From an uncultured Balneolaceae bacterium (GTDB taxonomy: Bacteria > Bacteroidota > Rhodothermia > Balneolales > Balneolaceae), in contig CALKWT010000130.1 of assembly GCA_938003885.1 (NCBI GenBank), positions 1 through 10,857 on the forward strand: a DNA stretch of 10,857 nt, in the 5' to 3' direction. The notes beneath the pieces were generated by a model. The model made no database searches. It was not told the DNA's origin and saw only the letters and a list, made by a program, of their open reading frames with translations. Made by a program: the position numbers and the translations under genes. Positions within the stretch are counted from its first letter, which is position 1; each line of letters opens with the position of its first letter. Shown here piece after piece: positions 1 to 6,909 of the stretch.

Positions 1-105
1 GTGAGGGATGGGAGTTCGAATGTGGCAGCCGAAATGGTTGTGGAGATTCGTTTTAAAGAAGGGGACCTGCTTCTGATTACCAACTTGAAATCTTCTGAAG
101 TTTGA
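1..105 (+). CDS. C-terminal end of an unidentified protein (partial)
   Basis: Frame 1 is open from the left edge to a TGA at 103-105 and encodes the last 34 residues of a protein, ending in ...ITNLKSSEV. The sequence alternates hydrophobic and charged residues (EMVVEIRFKEGD), which fits a beta-rich C-terminal domain, but I do not recognise the family. Its stop overlaps the TTG start of the downstream symporter (TTGA at 102-105), so the two genes are probably cotranscribed and translationally coupled. Its function cannot be read from this fragment. That it is a real gene rests on the open frame and the overlap with a solid downstream gene. Confidence 0.55.
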   Translation: MRDGSSNVAAEMVVEIRFKEGDLLLITNLKSSEV

Positions 106-1514
106 GCTCTTCACTGACGCCGTTTGACTGGCTGTTCATCTCGGTCTATTTTGGGGCCCTCATCTGGCTCGGCTGGAAGAAGCGTTCGGGGGGTGATTCA
201 GAAGAGGAGTTCTTGCTGAGCGGTCGAAAAATCAGCCTCCCCGCCTTTGTCGCTACACTGGTAGCCACATGGTATGGCGGCATCCTGGGGGTTGGAGAGT
301 GGAGTTACCAGTTCGGAATCTCACAGTGGCTGATACTGGGAATCCCTTTTTACGTTTTTTCAGCACTGTTTGCGGTATTTCTTGCCGGTAAAATACGATT
401 GAACAAGGCGCTTACCATCCCTGAAGCGATCTCAAACGCCTATAACAAGAGGGCAGGGCGAATCAGTGCCCTTCCTATTTTTATTTTGGTCAGCCCGGCG
501 CCCTACATTTTGATGCTGGCTCTTATTATCCAGTTTATCATCGGCGGTGATGCCCCCTTCATGTTCTATGCTTTTCTGGTGGCACTCTTCTCCGTTGTCT
601 ACATCACAATTGGCGGTTTCTCTGCCGTTGTAAGAACCGATATCCTGCAGCTGACACTGATGTTTGGCGGCTTTATCCTCCTGCTGGCGTTTGCCATGAA
701 GGAGTTTGGTGGATTCGGTACTCTCTTCGCCAGCCTCCCGGAAGGACATCTCGATATTACAGGGGGCAATTCACTCCAATATATACTGGTCTGGTTCTTC
801 ATCGCCTTGTGGACCTTCGTCGACCCCAGCTTTCATCAGAGGGCAGCAGCTGCAAAAACACCCGAGACAGCCCGGAAAGGGATCTTCGTGTCGATCGGCT
901 TCTGGATGCTCTTCGACTTTCTCACCTGCTTCTGCGGCCTCTACGCTTTTGCCATTCTGGGAAGCGGCCTGGAACAACCGGTGATGGCTTATCCGGTTCT
1001 TGCCGATCAGATTTTACCGGTAGGTCTAAAGGGAATTTTTATCCTCGCACTCTTTGCCACCATCATGAGTACGCTCGACAATTATCTCTTTATTTCGGGC
1101 CAGACACTCGGGCGAGACTATCTGGTGAACTATTTCCCCGATGTACCGCCCAACCGGCTTACAAGGATCAGCTTTCTGATCTCCGCCCTCATCGGGATAC
1201 TCCTCATCCTCCTCTATCCGAGCGTTATTGACCTCTGGTATATCATCGGTTCGGTCTTTATACCCGGACTTCTTTTTCCTGTACTCGGGATCTATATCGA
1301 ACGCTTCAGGATCTCCTCTTCCATGGTGATGGGGTCCATTGTCGGCTGTACAGCGATCTCTCTTGGATGGCTCATTCTCGGAACGGTAACTGCTGCGAAC
1401 GATGCCACTCTTCCCTATCTGGGGATTGAACCGTTCTATCCGGGGCTGTTCGCAGCGATCCTGATTTGGGGGTACAGTAAAATGACGGAGAAGAGAAGGG
1501 CGTTGCAACAGTAA
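102..1514 (+). CDS. Sodium:solute symporter family (SSS) transporter
   Basis: This 470-aa polytopic membrane protein is the usual size for the SSS family (SLC5-like, LeuT fold), which couples inward Na+ flow to uptake of a small solute. About 13 hydrophobic segments run from residue ~8 to ~460. Family-like signatures include the TM2 stretch TWYGGILGVGEW, the segment GGFSAVVRTDILQ (~residues 172-184; family pattern GG..AVV.TD..Q), and LFATIMSTLDNYLF followed by GRDYL (~323-345; family pattern MST.ds....s....RD). The start is the TTG at 102, since an in-frame TGA at 96-98 blocks anything upstream and no ATG or GTG occurs nearby. It overlaps the previous gene's stop by 3 bases. The substrate (sugar, amino acid, carboxylate or other) cannot be told from sequence. 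The next gene converges from the other strand. Confidence 0.9.
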   Translation: MSSSLTPFDWLFISVYFGALIWLGWKKRSGGDSEEEFLLSGRKISLPAFVATLVATWYGGILGVGEWSYQFGISQWLILGIPFYVFSALFAVFLAGKIRLNKALTIPEAISNAYNKRAGRISALPIFILVSPAPYILMLALIIQFIIGGDAPFMFYAFLVALFSVVYITIGGFSAVVRTDILQLTLMFGGFILLLAFAMKEFGGFGTLFASLPEGHLDITGGNSLQYILVWFFIALWTFVDPSFHQRAAAAKTPETARKGIFVSIGFWMLFDFLTCFCGLYAFAILGSGLEQPVMAYPVLADQILPVGLKGIFILALFATIMSTLDNYLFISGQTLGRDYLVNYFPDVPPNRLTRISFLISALIGILLILLYPSVIDLWYIIGSVFIPGLLFPVLGIYIERFRISSSMVMGSIVGCTAISLGWLILGTVTAANDATLPYLGIEPFYPGLFAAILIWGYSKMTEKRRALQQ

Positions 1515-1587
1515 CACCGCTGCCGGTTAAGTGGCAGAGAGTCCGTCGGGGCAGTCACAGCGGAGAGCTCTGATGAAGCTGCGGGGA

Positions 1588-1872
1588 TCAGACAGACTTC
1601 AGAATATGCCCCAGGTTCAGCTTGTGAACAGGAATCAGATACTTCTTCGAAAAGACATCTTTATGAATTCCCAGCAGGCCGGTCCCCCTGAAATCAACCA
1701 GGCAGTAGGCCCCTTCCTGACTTACCACCTCACCGATTCCGTAATACTCCGGAGAAGGGCCGTAATAGACCAGGTCGCCCATCTGGAGTCTGTTTTCGGA
1801 TCGCCGGTGATAAGGGTAGATCACCGGGAGCAGATCAAACCGATAAGATAATCGTCTGTTCTTTGTTGACAT
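1588..1872 (-). CDS. Small hypothetical protein, possible SH3/Tudor-like barrel
   Basis: This 94-aa protein has no signal peptide or membrane segment. The core MGDLVYYGPSPEYYGIGEVV (from about residue 31) followed by CLVDFRGTG resembles the short strands of SH3/Tudor-like barrels, such as the C-terminal domain of UvrD/PcrA helicases or DUF3553 (GD.V.h..fG.G.V). This is resemblance by eye, not a family assignment. The N-terminus is basic (KNRR...YR). Its ATG shares one base with the stop of tsaE (TAATG on the minus strand, base 1872), so it is the last gene of a porX-tsaE-small-protein operon and is probably translated by reinitiation. A nucleic-acid or protein-binding accessory role is possible but is inference. 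Confidence 0.7.
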   Translation of the reverse strand: MSTKNRRLSYRFDLLPVIYPYHRRSENRLQMGDLVYYGPSPEYYGIGEVVSQEGAYCLVDFRGTGLLGIHKDVFSKKYLIPVHKLNLGHILKSV

Positions 1873-2297
1873 TATACAGAATGCTTAAATGTAATTTTAC
1901 GACTTGTTTCTCCCAGATCCTCAATTTCTACACGCAAAATATCCTCCGGAAGGAGCTCTAAAATACGCTCTGGCCACTCGATAATGCAAATTCCATCGCC
2001 ATATAAATAATCCTCCACTCCTATCTCAAGCGCTTCGCTATGGTGCTCAAGGCGATAGCAGTCCATGTGATAGACAGAAACATCCCCCTCATACTCATTA
2101 ATGATGGTGAATGTGGGAGAATCGACCTCTTCTGAAGCGATCCCGAAGGCCTGAACAAAACCTCGTGTAAAGTGGGTCTTGCCGGAACCGAGGTTCCCAA
2201 AGAGGCAGACAATATCCCCGGGTTTTACAGTTTTTGCAAACTTCCGGGCGATCTCCTCCGTCTCCTTTACACTATGGCTGATCTCTTCTCTCATCAT
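1872..2297 (-). CDS. tsaE: tRNA t6A biosynthesis ATPase TsaE (YjeE)
   Basis: This 141-aa protein has the normal TsaE length. TsaE is the small P-loop ATPase that works with TsaB-TsaD to turn over the complex placing threonylcarbamoyl-adenosine at position 37 of ANN-decoding tRNAs in the cytoplasm. Visible motifs are a Walker A GNLGSGKT at residues 34-41, the family's SPTF at 60-63 followed by INEYEG, YHMDCYRL at ~76-83, and IIEWPER at ~105-111. The start ATG (2297-2295) overlaps the porX stop as ATGA, and a second ATG follows directly. The stop overlaps the next gene by one base. tsaB and tsaD are not in the window, so here TsaE is coupled to a signalling protein rather than to its pathway partners. 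Confidence 0.95.
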   Translation of the reverse strand: MMREEISHSVKETEEIARKFAKTVKPGDIVCLFGNLGSGKTHFTRGFVQAFGIASEEVDSPTFTIINEYEGDVSVYHMDCYRLEHHSEALEIGVEDYLYGDGICIIEWPERILELLPEDILRVEIEDLGETSRKITFKHSV

Positions 2298-3841
2298 GGG
2301 CGGGGTTTCAATACAGCAACCGGAAGAATCATCTCTTCCATGGAGGCACCCCCATGCTGAAACGTATCGCGGTAACGGTTCTGAAATCTGTTGTAGTTGT
2401 TCGGGTAAACAAAGAAATAGTCCTCTTTGGCGATGATGTAACTGTTTGCAGGCGGCTCAACAGGGAGCTGGTAGGCTTCAGGTTTGTCTATAAAAATGGC
2501 GGCACTCTCCTGGGCCTTAAGATTCCGGCCATACTTATACCGCAGGTTGGTGGCAGCCTCCCGGTCGCCAAACACCTTCGTATCCCTCAGCGCACGCACC
2601 GAACCGTGGTCTGTTGAAACAACAATCGTCACATCCTCATCGGCCAGTTCCCGGAGCATCTTATAGAGGGTTGAATGGGGAAACCACGCCTCCGTAAGGG
2701 CGCGGAAAGCGGAGACATCGGGAGTCAGCTGCTTGAGGACTTCCGAATCGGAACGGCTATGCACCAGGGTATCCACAAAATTGTAAATAATGGTGGTAAG
2801 GGGCGTCTGAAGGTAGTTCGACATCTTGCCCAGCATCCGGTTTCCCTCATCCGGCTGAATGATTTTCTCATATTTCACCTGGTCGGGCAGCCCGTACCGT
2901 CGCAGATTCTTTTCCAGCAGCGCCTTTTCATGTTTGTTCAGCGAGGTTTCATCCTGGCCGGTTTCCCACAAGCCGGGATACCTTCGTTTGATTTCCAGGG
3001 GGAAAAGTCCTGCATAAATAGCGTTGCGCGAATAGGGCGTGGCGGTGGGCAGGATCGAATAGTAGAAATCGGTCTCAATTGTGAAATGGTCGATCAGCGC
3101 ATTCTGAAAAAGGATCCACTGATCATACCGCATGCAGTCAATCAGAAAGAACACCACAGTCTCCCCTTCATCCAGATAGGGAAACACTTTCCGTTTCAGA
3201 AGGTCGGGGCTCAGTATTGGATGAATATCCGGATCACGGACAAGCCAGCTGCGGTATTCATGCTCTATAAATTTCCCGAACGCCTGATTTGCCTGCTGAA
3301 ACTGATCCTGCAGTACCTGACGCAGGCCATCATCTCCCGACTCCAGGTTCAGATCCCAGTGCGTAAGGGTTTTATACACTTCAATCCACTCATCCCAGTC
3401 GGTCTGAACAGAAAATTTGGAAGAGAGTTCGTTAAAACTCTTCAGATAGCTCTGAGCCGCTTTTTCATGCTGGATCCGCTGCTTGTCCAAAATCCGTTTA
3501 ATGGTGAGCAGAATCTGATTCGGATTGACCGGCTTGATGAGGTAATCAGCAATTTTATTGCCAATCGCATCTTCCATGATCGACTCCTCTTCGCTCTTGG
3601 TGATCATCACCACCGGCAGTGAGGGCTGATGCTGCTGAATCTGTTCCAGCGTCTCTATACCATCCATGCCCGGCATCTGTTCATCCAGAAATACCAGATC
3701 AAATATCTGACTTTTAATCAGGGAGACGGCGTCCTCTCCGTTGGTAACCGGGACAACTTCAAAGCCTTTTCCCTCCAAAAAAATGATGTACGACTTTAAC
3801 TGGTCGATTTCATCATCCGCCCATAAAATTTTATTCGCCAT
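2294..3841 (-). CDS. porX: PorX-type response regulator with PglZ-family phosphodiesterase domain
   Basis: This 515-aa cytoplasmic protein has two parts. Residues 1-~120 form a receiver domain: acidic pocket D9/D10, phosphoacceptor D53 in FLDEQMPGMDG, T81 and K103 in LIKPVN. A helical linker (~120-225) leads to a PglZ/alkaline-phosphatase-superfamily domain with the probable metal-binding set D235 (FLIDCMRYD), LPTATPYSRNAIYAG (~264-278), STDHGS (D411, H412) and H496 in FQHGGASMEE. There is no HTH or other DNA-binding domain. In Porphyromonas gingivalis and relatives PorX, with the kinase PorY, controls type IX secretion, and its C-terminal domain is reported as a zinc-dependent phosphodiesterase on oligonucleotides. 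All key residues look intact. No PorY-like kinase is adjacent. It is the first gene of a three-gene overlapping unit with tsaE. Confidence 0.93.
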   Translation of the reverse strand: MANKILWADDEIDQLKSYIIFLEGKGFEVVPVTNGEDAVSLIKSQIFDLVFLDEQMPGMDGIETLEQIQQHQPSLPVVMITKSEEESIMEDAIGNKIADYLIKPVNPNQILLTIKRILDKQRIQHEKAAQSYLKSFNELSSKFSVQTDWDEWIEVYKTLTHWDLNLESGDDGLRQVLQDQFQQANQAFGKFIEHEYRSWLVRDPDIHPILSPDLLKRKVFPYLDEGETVVFFLIDCMRYDQWILFQNALIDHFTIETDFYYSILPTATPYSRNAIYAGLFPLEIKRRYPGLWETGQDETSLNKHEKALLEKNLRRYGLPDQVKYEKIIQPDEGNRMLGKMSNYLQTPLTTIIYNFVDTLVHSRSDSEVLKQLTPDVSAFRALTEAWFPHSTLYKMLRELADEDVTIVVSTDHGSVRALRDTKVFGDREAATNLRYKYGRNLKAQESAAIFIDKPEAYQLPVEPPANSYIIAKEDYFFVYPNNYNRFQNRYRDTFQHGGASMEEMILPVAVLKPRP

Positions 3842-3930
3842 GAAAGAATCTGTTTTTTATTCCTGTATGCGCCTCAAAAAGCTGAAGTTGCTGGTACCCG
3901 ATCCTGGCAGGGTTGTTTCAAGATACTCTT

Positions 3931-3966
3931 AAAATAAGAATTGCCTGTCAGGTTAAAAACCGGCAA
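3931..3966 (-). terminator. Probable intrinsic terminator after the ComEA-like gene
   Basis: On the minus strand TTGCC-GGTT-TTT-AACC-TGACA-GGCAA forms a two-part stem (TTGCC/GGCAA and GGTT/AACC with a five-base bulge). It is followed by TTCTTATTTT. It lies 15 bases after the stop of the helix-hairpin-helix gene and 90 bases before porX, so it would separate the two transcription units. The bulge and imperfect T tract make it a moderate candidate. Confidence 0.45.
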
Positions 3967-3980
3967 GATCCATTTGGGGT

Positions 3981-4652
3981 CTATAACGTCACGAGAGGGC
4001 GGATATTCTCAAGCCGTTTCTCCCCAATCCCCCTGATCTCAATAAGCTGATCGATGGAGGTGAACCGGCCGTTCTGTACCCTCCATTCAAGGATCCGGCC
4101 GGCATAAGCGGGGCCGATGCCTGGAAGCTGCTGCAGCTCCTCAGCTGTAGCGGTGTTGATGTTAATTAGGGTTGAGGTTCCCGCAGCCGCCTCCGGACTC
4201 TCTTCACGGTTTTCAGACGACCCGGATTCCTCCGAGGAGGTGGTATCGGCAAACTCTCCGGCAAGCCGTGCGCCGGATGTTCTTTCGTCCGAATTCCCCC
4301 AATCTGGTGATCCCTCTCTGTTCCTGCCTCCACTGGCTGGCTGCTGCCCTTGTCCCGGCATTGAGGAAACGATCCCGCTCTCCGATACTTCAGCTATGGC
4401 TGGCTCATTACCGGGAACGGCAGGGTCGTATCTCGCCAGAATCTCCCTCCTCTGCTCTTCCGAAGCCCGACTCTTCTCACGAAAGAGCATCTCCAGCCGC
4501 TCATACTCCTCCTCACTGTAATTCAGGGGAGGCTCGTAAAGTAGTGTGGCGGTACTCAGGATCGCAAAGAGCCCCATGAGAATGGTGATTGAGATGCGCT
4601 CATTTTTTGATATCTCCAGCCGTTCCAAAAAAAAGTAGAGTTTCCGTTTCAT
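3981..4652 (-). CDS. Membrane-anchored helix-hairpin-helix protein, ComEA-like
   Basis: This 223-aa protein has a short basic N-terminus and one hydrophobic segment (~residues 21-39, ISITILMGLFAILSTATLLY). A long low-complexity linker rich in Glu, Ser, Gly and Pro (~45-158) follows, then a C-terminal tandem helix-hairpin-helix domain (160-223). The first HhH carries NINTATAEELQQLPGIGPA (from 164), the second LIEIRGIGEKRLENI. Membrane segment, flexible linker and HhH is the layout of ComEA, the envelope receptor that binds incoming double-stranded DNA during natural transformation. The N-in topology would place the HhH domain outside the inner membrane. No comEC or pilus genes are in the window, so a competence role is inferred from architecture alone. 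It is transcribed divergently from the hydrolase at 4784. Confidence 0.85.
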   Translation of the reverse strand: MKRKLYFFLERLEISKNERISITILMGLFAILSTATLLYEPPLNYSEEEYERLEMLFREKSRASEEQRREILARYDPAVPGNEPAIAEVSESGIVSSMPGQGQQPASGGRNREGSPDWGNSDERTSGARLAGEFADTTSSEESGSSENREESPEAAAGTSTLININTATAEELQQLPGIGPAYAGRILEWRVQNGRFTSIDQLIEIRGIGEKRLENIRPLVTL

Positions 4653-4783
4653 CAGTTTCGCCTTACTTTACCGGTAGTTTGTAGATGCGGCCTCCACCTC
4701 TTCTCTCCCGACCTTCTTGACGTGCAGAAAGGAGGATGCCCACAGAGACTGGAAACTGAATTAGTTGAAACCTTACATTGAGA

Positions 4784-5584
4784 ATGGAAAAAGCGTTCAC
4801 GCAAATCGACCGGCAAAAAGTAGCCTGGCAGAAGATCGGAAAGGGCCGGCCGCTGCTCCTGCTCCACGGCTGGGGTAGCTCATCGGATGTGATGAGGCGC
4901 CTGGCAGAGCAACTAGCCACTGTCCGAACCTGTTACCTGATCGATTTCCCCGGATTCGGAGCGAGCCCGGAGCCTGAAGAGGGATGGAGTGTAGGAGATT
5001 ATGCAGAACTCACCTCCCGTTTTATCAGTGAAATGCTGCCGGATGAGGAGCCCGTCGATATTCTTGCACACTCTTATGGCGGACGCGTCTCGATTAAGCT
5101 TCTCTCTGATGATCAGAACCCTGTCAGGGAGCGGGTCGGCAAGGTGATTTTCACAGGAGCTGCCGGGCTGAAGCCGAAGCGTAGCCTCTCCTTCTATGTG
5201 AGAAAGTATACAGCGAAAACCTTGAAAGCTCCCTTTCTGCTTCTACCCGGCTCACTACGGGGAAAAGGCCTGGACCGGTTGCGAAAAACCTCCATCTGGA
5301 AGAAGCTGGGTTCCGGGGAATACCGCCAATTAAGCGGAGTGATGCGGGAGACATTTGTAAAAAGTGTGACGGAATATCTGGAAGAGGATGTCGCTAAAAT
5401 CGGTCACGAAATTTTACTGATATGGGGAGAAAACGACACAGCAACCCCGCTGGAACAGGGAGAGCGGATGGACAAGCTGCTCAAAAAGAGTGCCCTTGTG
5501 ACCATTTCAGGGGCAGGACACTACACATTTTTGGACAACCCGGTGCAGTTCACAGCCATTGTGAAGTCTTATCTGACCTCCTGA
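4784..5584 (+). CDS. Alpha/beta hydrolase (alpha/beta hydrolase-1 fold)
   Basis: This 266-aa cytoplasmic hydrolase has the canonical fold order. The oxyanion-hole motif LLLLHGWGS lies at 24-32, IDFPGFGAS at 53-61, the nucleophile elbow AHSYGG has Ser97, the acid is Asp218 in LIWGENDTATP, and the base is His246 in GAGHYTFLDNP. A cap region lies between ~125 and ~205. The family includes esterases, MenH-like enzymes and prolyl aminopeptidases; the sequence does not show the substrate. I chose the ATG at 4784 over an in-frame TTG two codons upstream. It is divergent from the ComEA-like gene (131-bp gap) and convergent with the DUF1508-like gene. No obvious promoter is visible in the gap. Confidence 0.88.
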   Translation: MEKAFTQIDRQKVAWQKIGKGRPLLLLHGWGSSSDVMRRLAEQLATVRTCYLIDFPGFGASPEPEEGWSVGDYAELTSRFISEMLPDEEPVDILAHSYGGRVSIKLLSDDQNPVRERVGKVIFTGAAGLKPKRSLSFYVRKYTAKTLKAPFLLLPGSLRGKGLDRLRKTSIWKKLGSGEYRQLSGVMRETFVKSVTEYLEEDVAKIGHEILLIWGENDTATPLEQGERMDKLLKKSALVTISGAGHYTFLDNPVQFTAIVKSYLTS

Positions 5585-5610
5585 GAGACGGGTAAGAAAA
5601 GAGTACTGCC

Positions 5611-5644
5611 ATAAAAGAGATCCCCCTTCCCGCCCGGGGTGATC
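5611..5644 (-). terminator. Probable terminator of the DUF1508-like gene
   Basis: On the minus strand GATC-A-CCCC pairs with GGGG-GATC around a ~10-base loop and is followed by TCTTTTAT. It begins 10 bases past the stop of the small gene at 5654-5824, between two convergent genes. The bulged A and short T run keep confidence moderate. Reading forward there is no T tract, so it would serve only the minus strand. Confidence 0.42.
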
Positions 5645-5653
5645 GAACGCCTG

Positions 5654-5824
5654 TCAAACAATCAGCTTATAACTGGTGCAGGCCCCCTCTTCTTTGCCGT
5701 TCTTTTCACAATCCTCTTTCTTCTCAAAACCCTGGCGGGAGAACTTGAGGATCTCACCATCTTTGTTTGTGCGCCGCCATCTCCATTCCCGTTTCACATC
5801 CTGGTAAATTTCACATTTAGGCAT
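5654..5824 (-). CDS. DUF1508/YegP-like small protein
   Basis: This short gene encodes 56 residues from ATG at 5824 to TGA at 5654. The sequence begins MPKCEIYQDVKREWRWRR, continues with an NxDGEI-like turn (TNKDGEILKFSRQGF) and then KKEDCEKNG. This matches the repeat unit of the DUF1508/YegP family (F.iY.d..g.wRWRl....NG.iia.s..gy.sk..c...i), a small beta-beta-beta-alpha module usually found in one to three copies. Here there is a single copy. The family's function is not well established. The gene stands alone, converging on the hydrolase gene, with a possible terminator just beyond its stop and a weak promoter upstream. Two of its three Cys residues fall outside the usual family pattern. 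Confidence 0.75.
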   Translation of the reverse strand: MPKCEIYQDVKREWRWRRTNKDGEILKFSRQGFEKKEDCEKNGKEEGACTSYKLIV

Positions 5825-6222
5825 AATCGTTGACTGATAAATAATTTATAGAAATTCAGCTTTTCAATCGGTTTGCAAAATCAAACCCTCTCTCTATATC
5901 CCCATTTTTCTATCCAAAATCAAGGTTTCTGCTGATTTAGATCGGATATCCAGGCCCTCGATTCAAAAGGTTTGAGACAACGGCGGCGGTATGCGGGGAT
6001 CTTTTGCCCCAATTTTATTCTCAAAACCCTCTCATCCGGGTTGTCTCTCCCCGGCAACAGAACAGAGGGGTCCCTCGTTCAGAGAGAGGCTTTGGGGCGT
6101 TCCCCCTGCTCTCCGGAAGTAGGGGTAACAGCAGAGCCATTGGCCGGTCTGTTCGCAACGGCCTGCCGGCCCTCTGCAGCCGGTCAACGTTCATAAGACG
6201 CTTCTGCCACCGGTTTTGAAAC
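5825..6222. other. Gene-free gap with a cluster of GC-rich hairpins (5974-6177)
   Basis: I see no credible protein gene in this 398-bp gap; the open frames have odd composition (many Arg, Gly, Pro) and no recognisable domain. The part from 5974 to 6177 is densely self-complementary. GAGACAAC (5974-5981) pairs with GTTGTCTC (6040-6047), enclosing GGGG/CCCC (5995-6010). CCGGG/CCCGG lies at 6036-6054, and GAGGG-GT-CCCTC at 6064-6075. A GGGG-CGTT-CCCC hairpin is flanked by AGAG/CTCT near 6080-6113. Finally GCAGAG plus GGCCGG (6131-6147) pairs with CCGGCC plus CTCTGC (6166-6177). It could be a structured RNA, an interspersed palindromic repeat, or decayed mobile DNA. The strand is unknown. Confidence 0.5.
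5838..5867 (-). promoter_or_regulatory. Weak candidate promoter for the DUF1508-like gene
   Basis: On the minus strand TTGAAA (5867-5862) is followed 18 bases later by TATTTA (5843-5838), 13 bases before the ATG. This is AT-rich sequence where such matches arise by chance. It is listed only because it is the best candidate ahead of this single-gene unit. Confidence 0.25.
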
Positions 6223-6879
6223 TCAGGAAAAGAGCCTCTCTGCATTCAGCAGAAGGTGATGCAGATGAGATTCAATGGTGTCAAACGGGCGGTACCCTTT
6301 CGACATGAGGCCAAACTCCTCTCCTATTTGGATCAGCAGGGAAGGAAAAACTCCGGCCCCTTTCCCCCGGCACCACTCAAAGTTTTCCCTTGTCTTCTTT
6401 TCCGCCTCTTTAGATTTCATCAGATTTTCAAAGTCCTCTTCTGAAATAGTGAAATCATGGATCAGCTCCTTCAAGACCGACAGCTCTTTGATATCTCCAC
6501 CCTCTTCAAAAAGCTTCGCCTGCAGTTTGCCGGCAAACTCAACAGAACGGCCGGGATCTGTTTCGTTCACGATCTTCTGGGCCAGGGCGGGTGGCAGGGA
6601 GTCCAACACATAACTTCCCTCTTCAATAAGCAGCTTAAAAGGTTCACCGAACTTCTTCTTGGTCACCTCCTCCACCCTCTTCACCTCCTCCATGAGGCCG
6701 GGGTATCCTTCACTGATCGATTCCGCATTCTCATCCATCGCAAGCCCGCCCGGGAGAGCTGTTACGGGCAATCTCCCTTCAAAACGCTTCTCGATTTTCT
6801 CGATGACCGGATGAAACCCAAAACACCACCGGCAAAGCGGGTCGTAGACGTAAAACAGTTGAATAGATAGTTTGTTCAT
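6223..6879 (-). CDS. DsbA-family (FrnE-like) thioredoxin-fold protein
   Basis: This 218-aa protein has a thioredoxin-like start (IQLFYVYDPLCRWCFGFHPV) with a CxxC motif, C16-R-W-C19. A helical insert (~60-150) follows, and a late strand region carries the family's G(A)GVFPSLLIQ with its probable cis-proline. There is no signal peptide, so it should act in the cytoplasm, as the FrnE/2-hydroxychromene-isomerase-like branch of the DsbA superfamily does. The natural role is probably thiol-disulfide exchange or glutathione-linked chemistry, but the substrate is unknown. I chose the ATG at 6879 because AAGGGG lies just upstream; an in-frame GTG at 6891 would add four residues. It follows the hydrolase at 6910-7581 by 30 bases, indicating one operon. 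Confidence 0.85.
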   Translation of the reverse strand: MNKLSIQLFYVYDPLCRWCFGFHPVIEKIEKRFEGRLPVTALPGGLAMDENAESISEGYPGLMEEVKRVEEVTKKKFGEPFKLLIEEGSYVLDSLPPALAQKIVNETDPGRSVEFAGKLQAKLFEEGGDIKELSVLKELIHDFTISEEDFENLMKSKEAEKKTRENFEWCRGKGAGVFPSLLIQIGEEFGLMSKGYRPFDTIESHLHHLLLNAERLFS

Positions 6880-6909
6880 ATCCCCTTGCACCTTCTTTTA
6901 GCTAACATT

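Noticed and set aside
1520..1537. CTGCC-N8-GGCAG hairpin between the symporter and the convergent 94-aa gene
   Set aside because: Only a 5-bp stem and no T run on either strand, so not supported as a terminator.
2675..3622. A 315-codon plus-strand open frame opposite porX
   Set aside because: It is fully antisense to a well-supported gene with conserved catalytic motifs and shows no domain of its own.
4732..4761. AAAGGAGG directly followed by ATG and a seven-codon frame in the divergent spacer
   Set aside because: There is no spacing between Shine-Dalgarno and ATG, and the frame stops after seven codons; most likely chance.
6080..6145. CCGGAAG...AGCAG resembling the conserved tip of bacterial SRP RNA
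   Set aside because: The required GGTCAGG on the 5' side is missing, the tetraloop stem has a mismatch right after the closing pair, and AGCAG is too far from the GGAA loop.
6021..6245. A 74-codon minus-strand open frame (and overlapping plus-strand frames) in the hairpin-rich gap
   Set aside because: Composition is Arg/Gly/Pro-rich without any domain, it overlaps the end of the DsbA-like gene, and the open frames are explained by GC-rich palindromic sequence.
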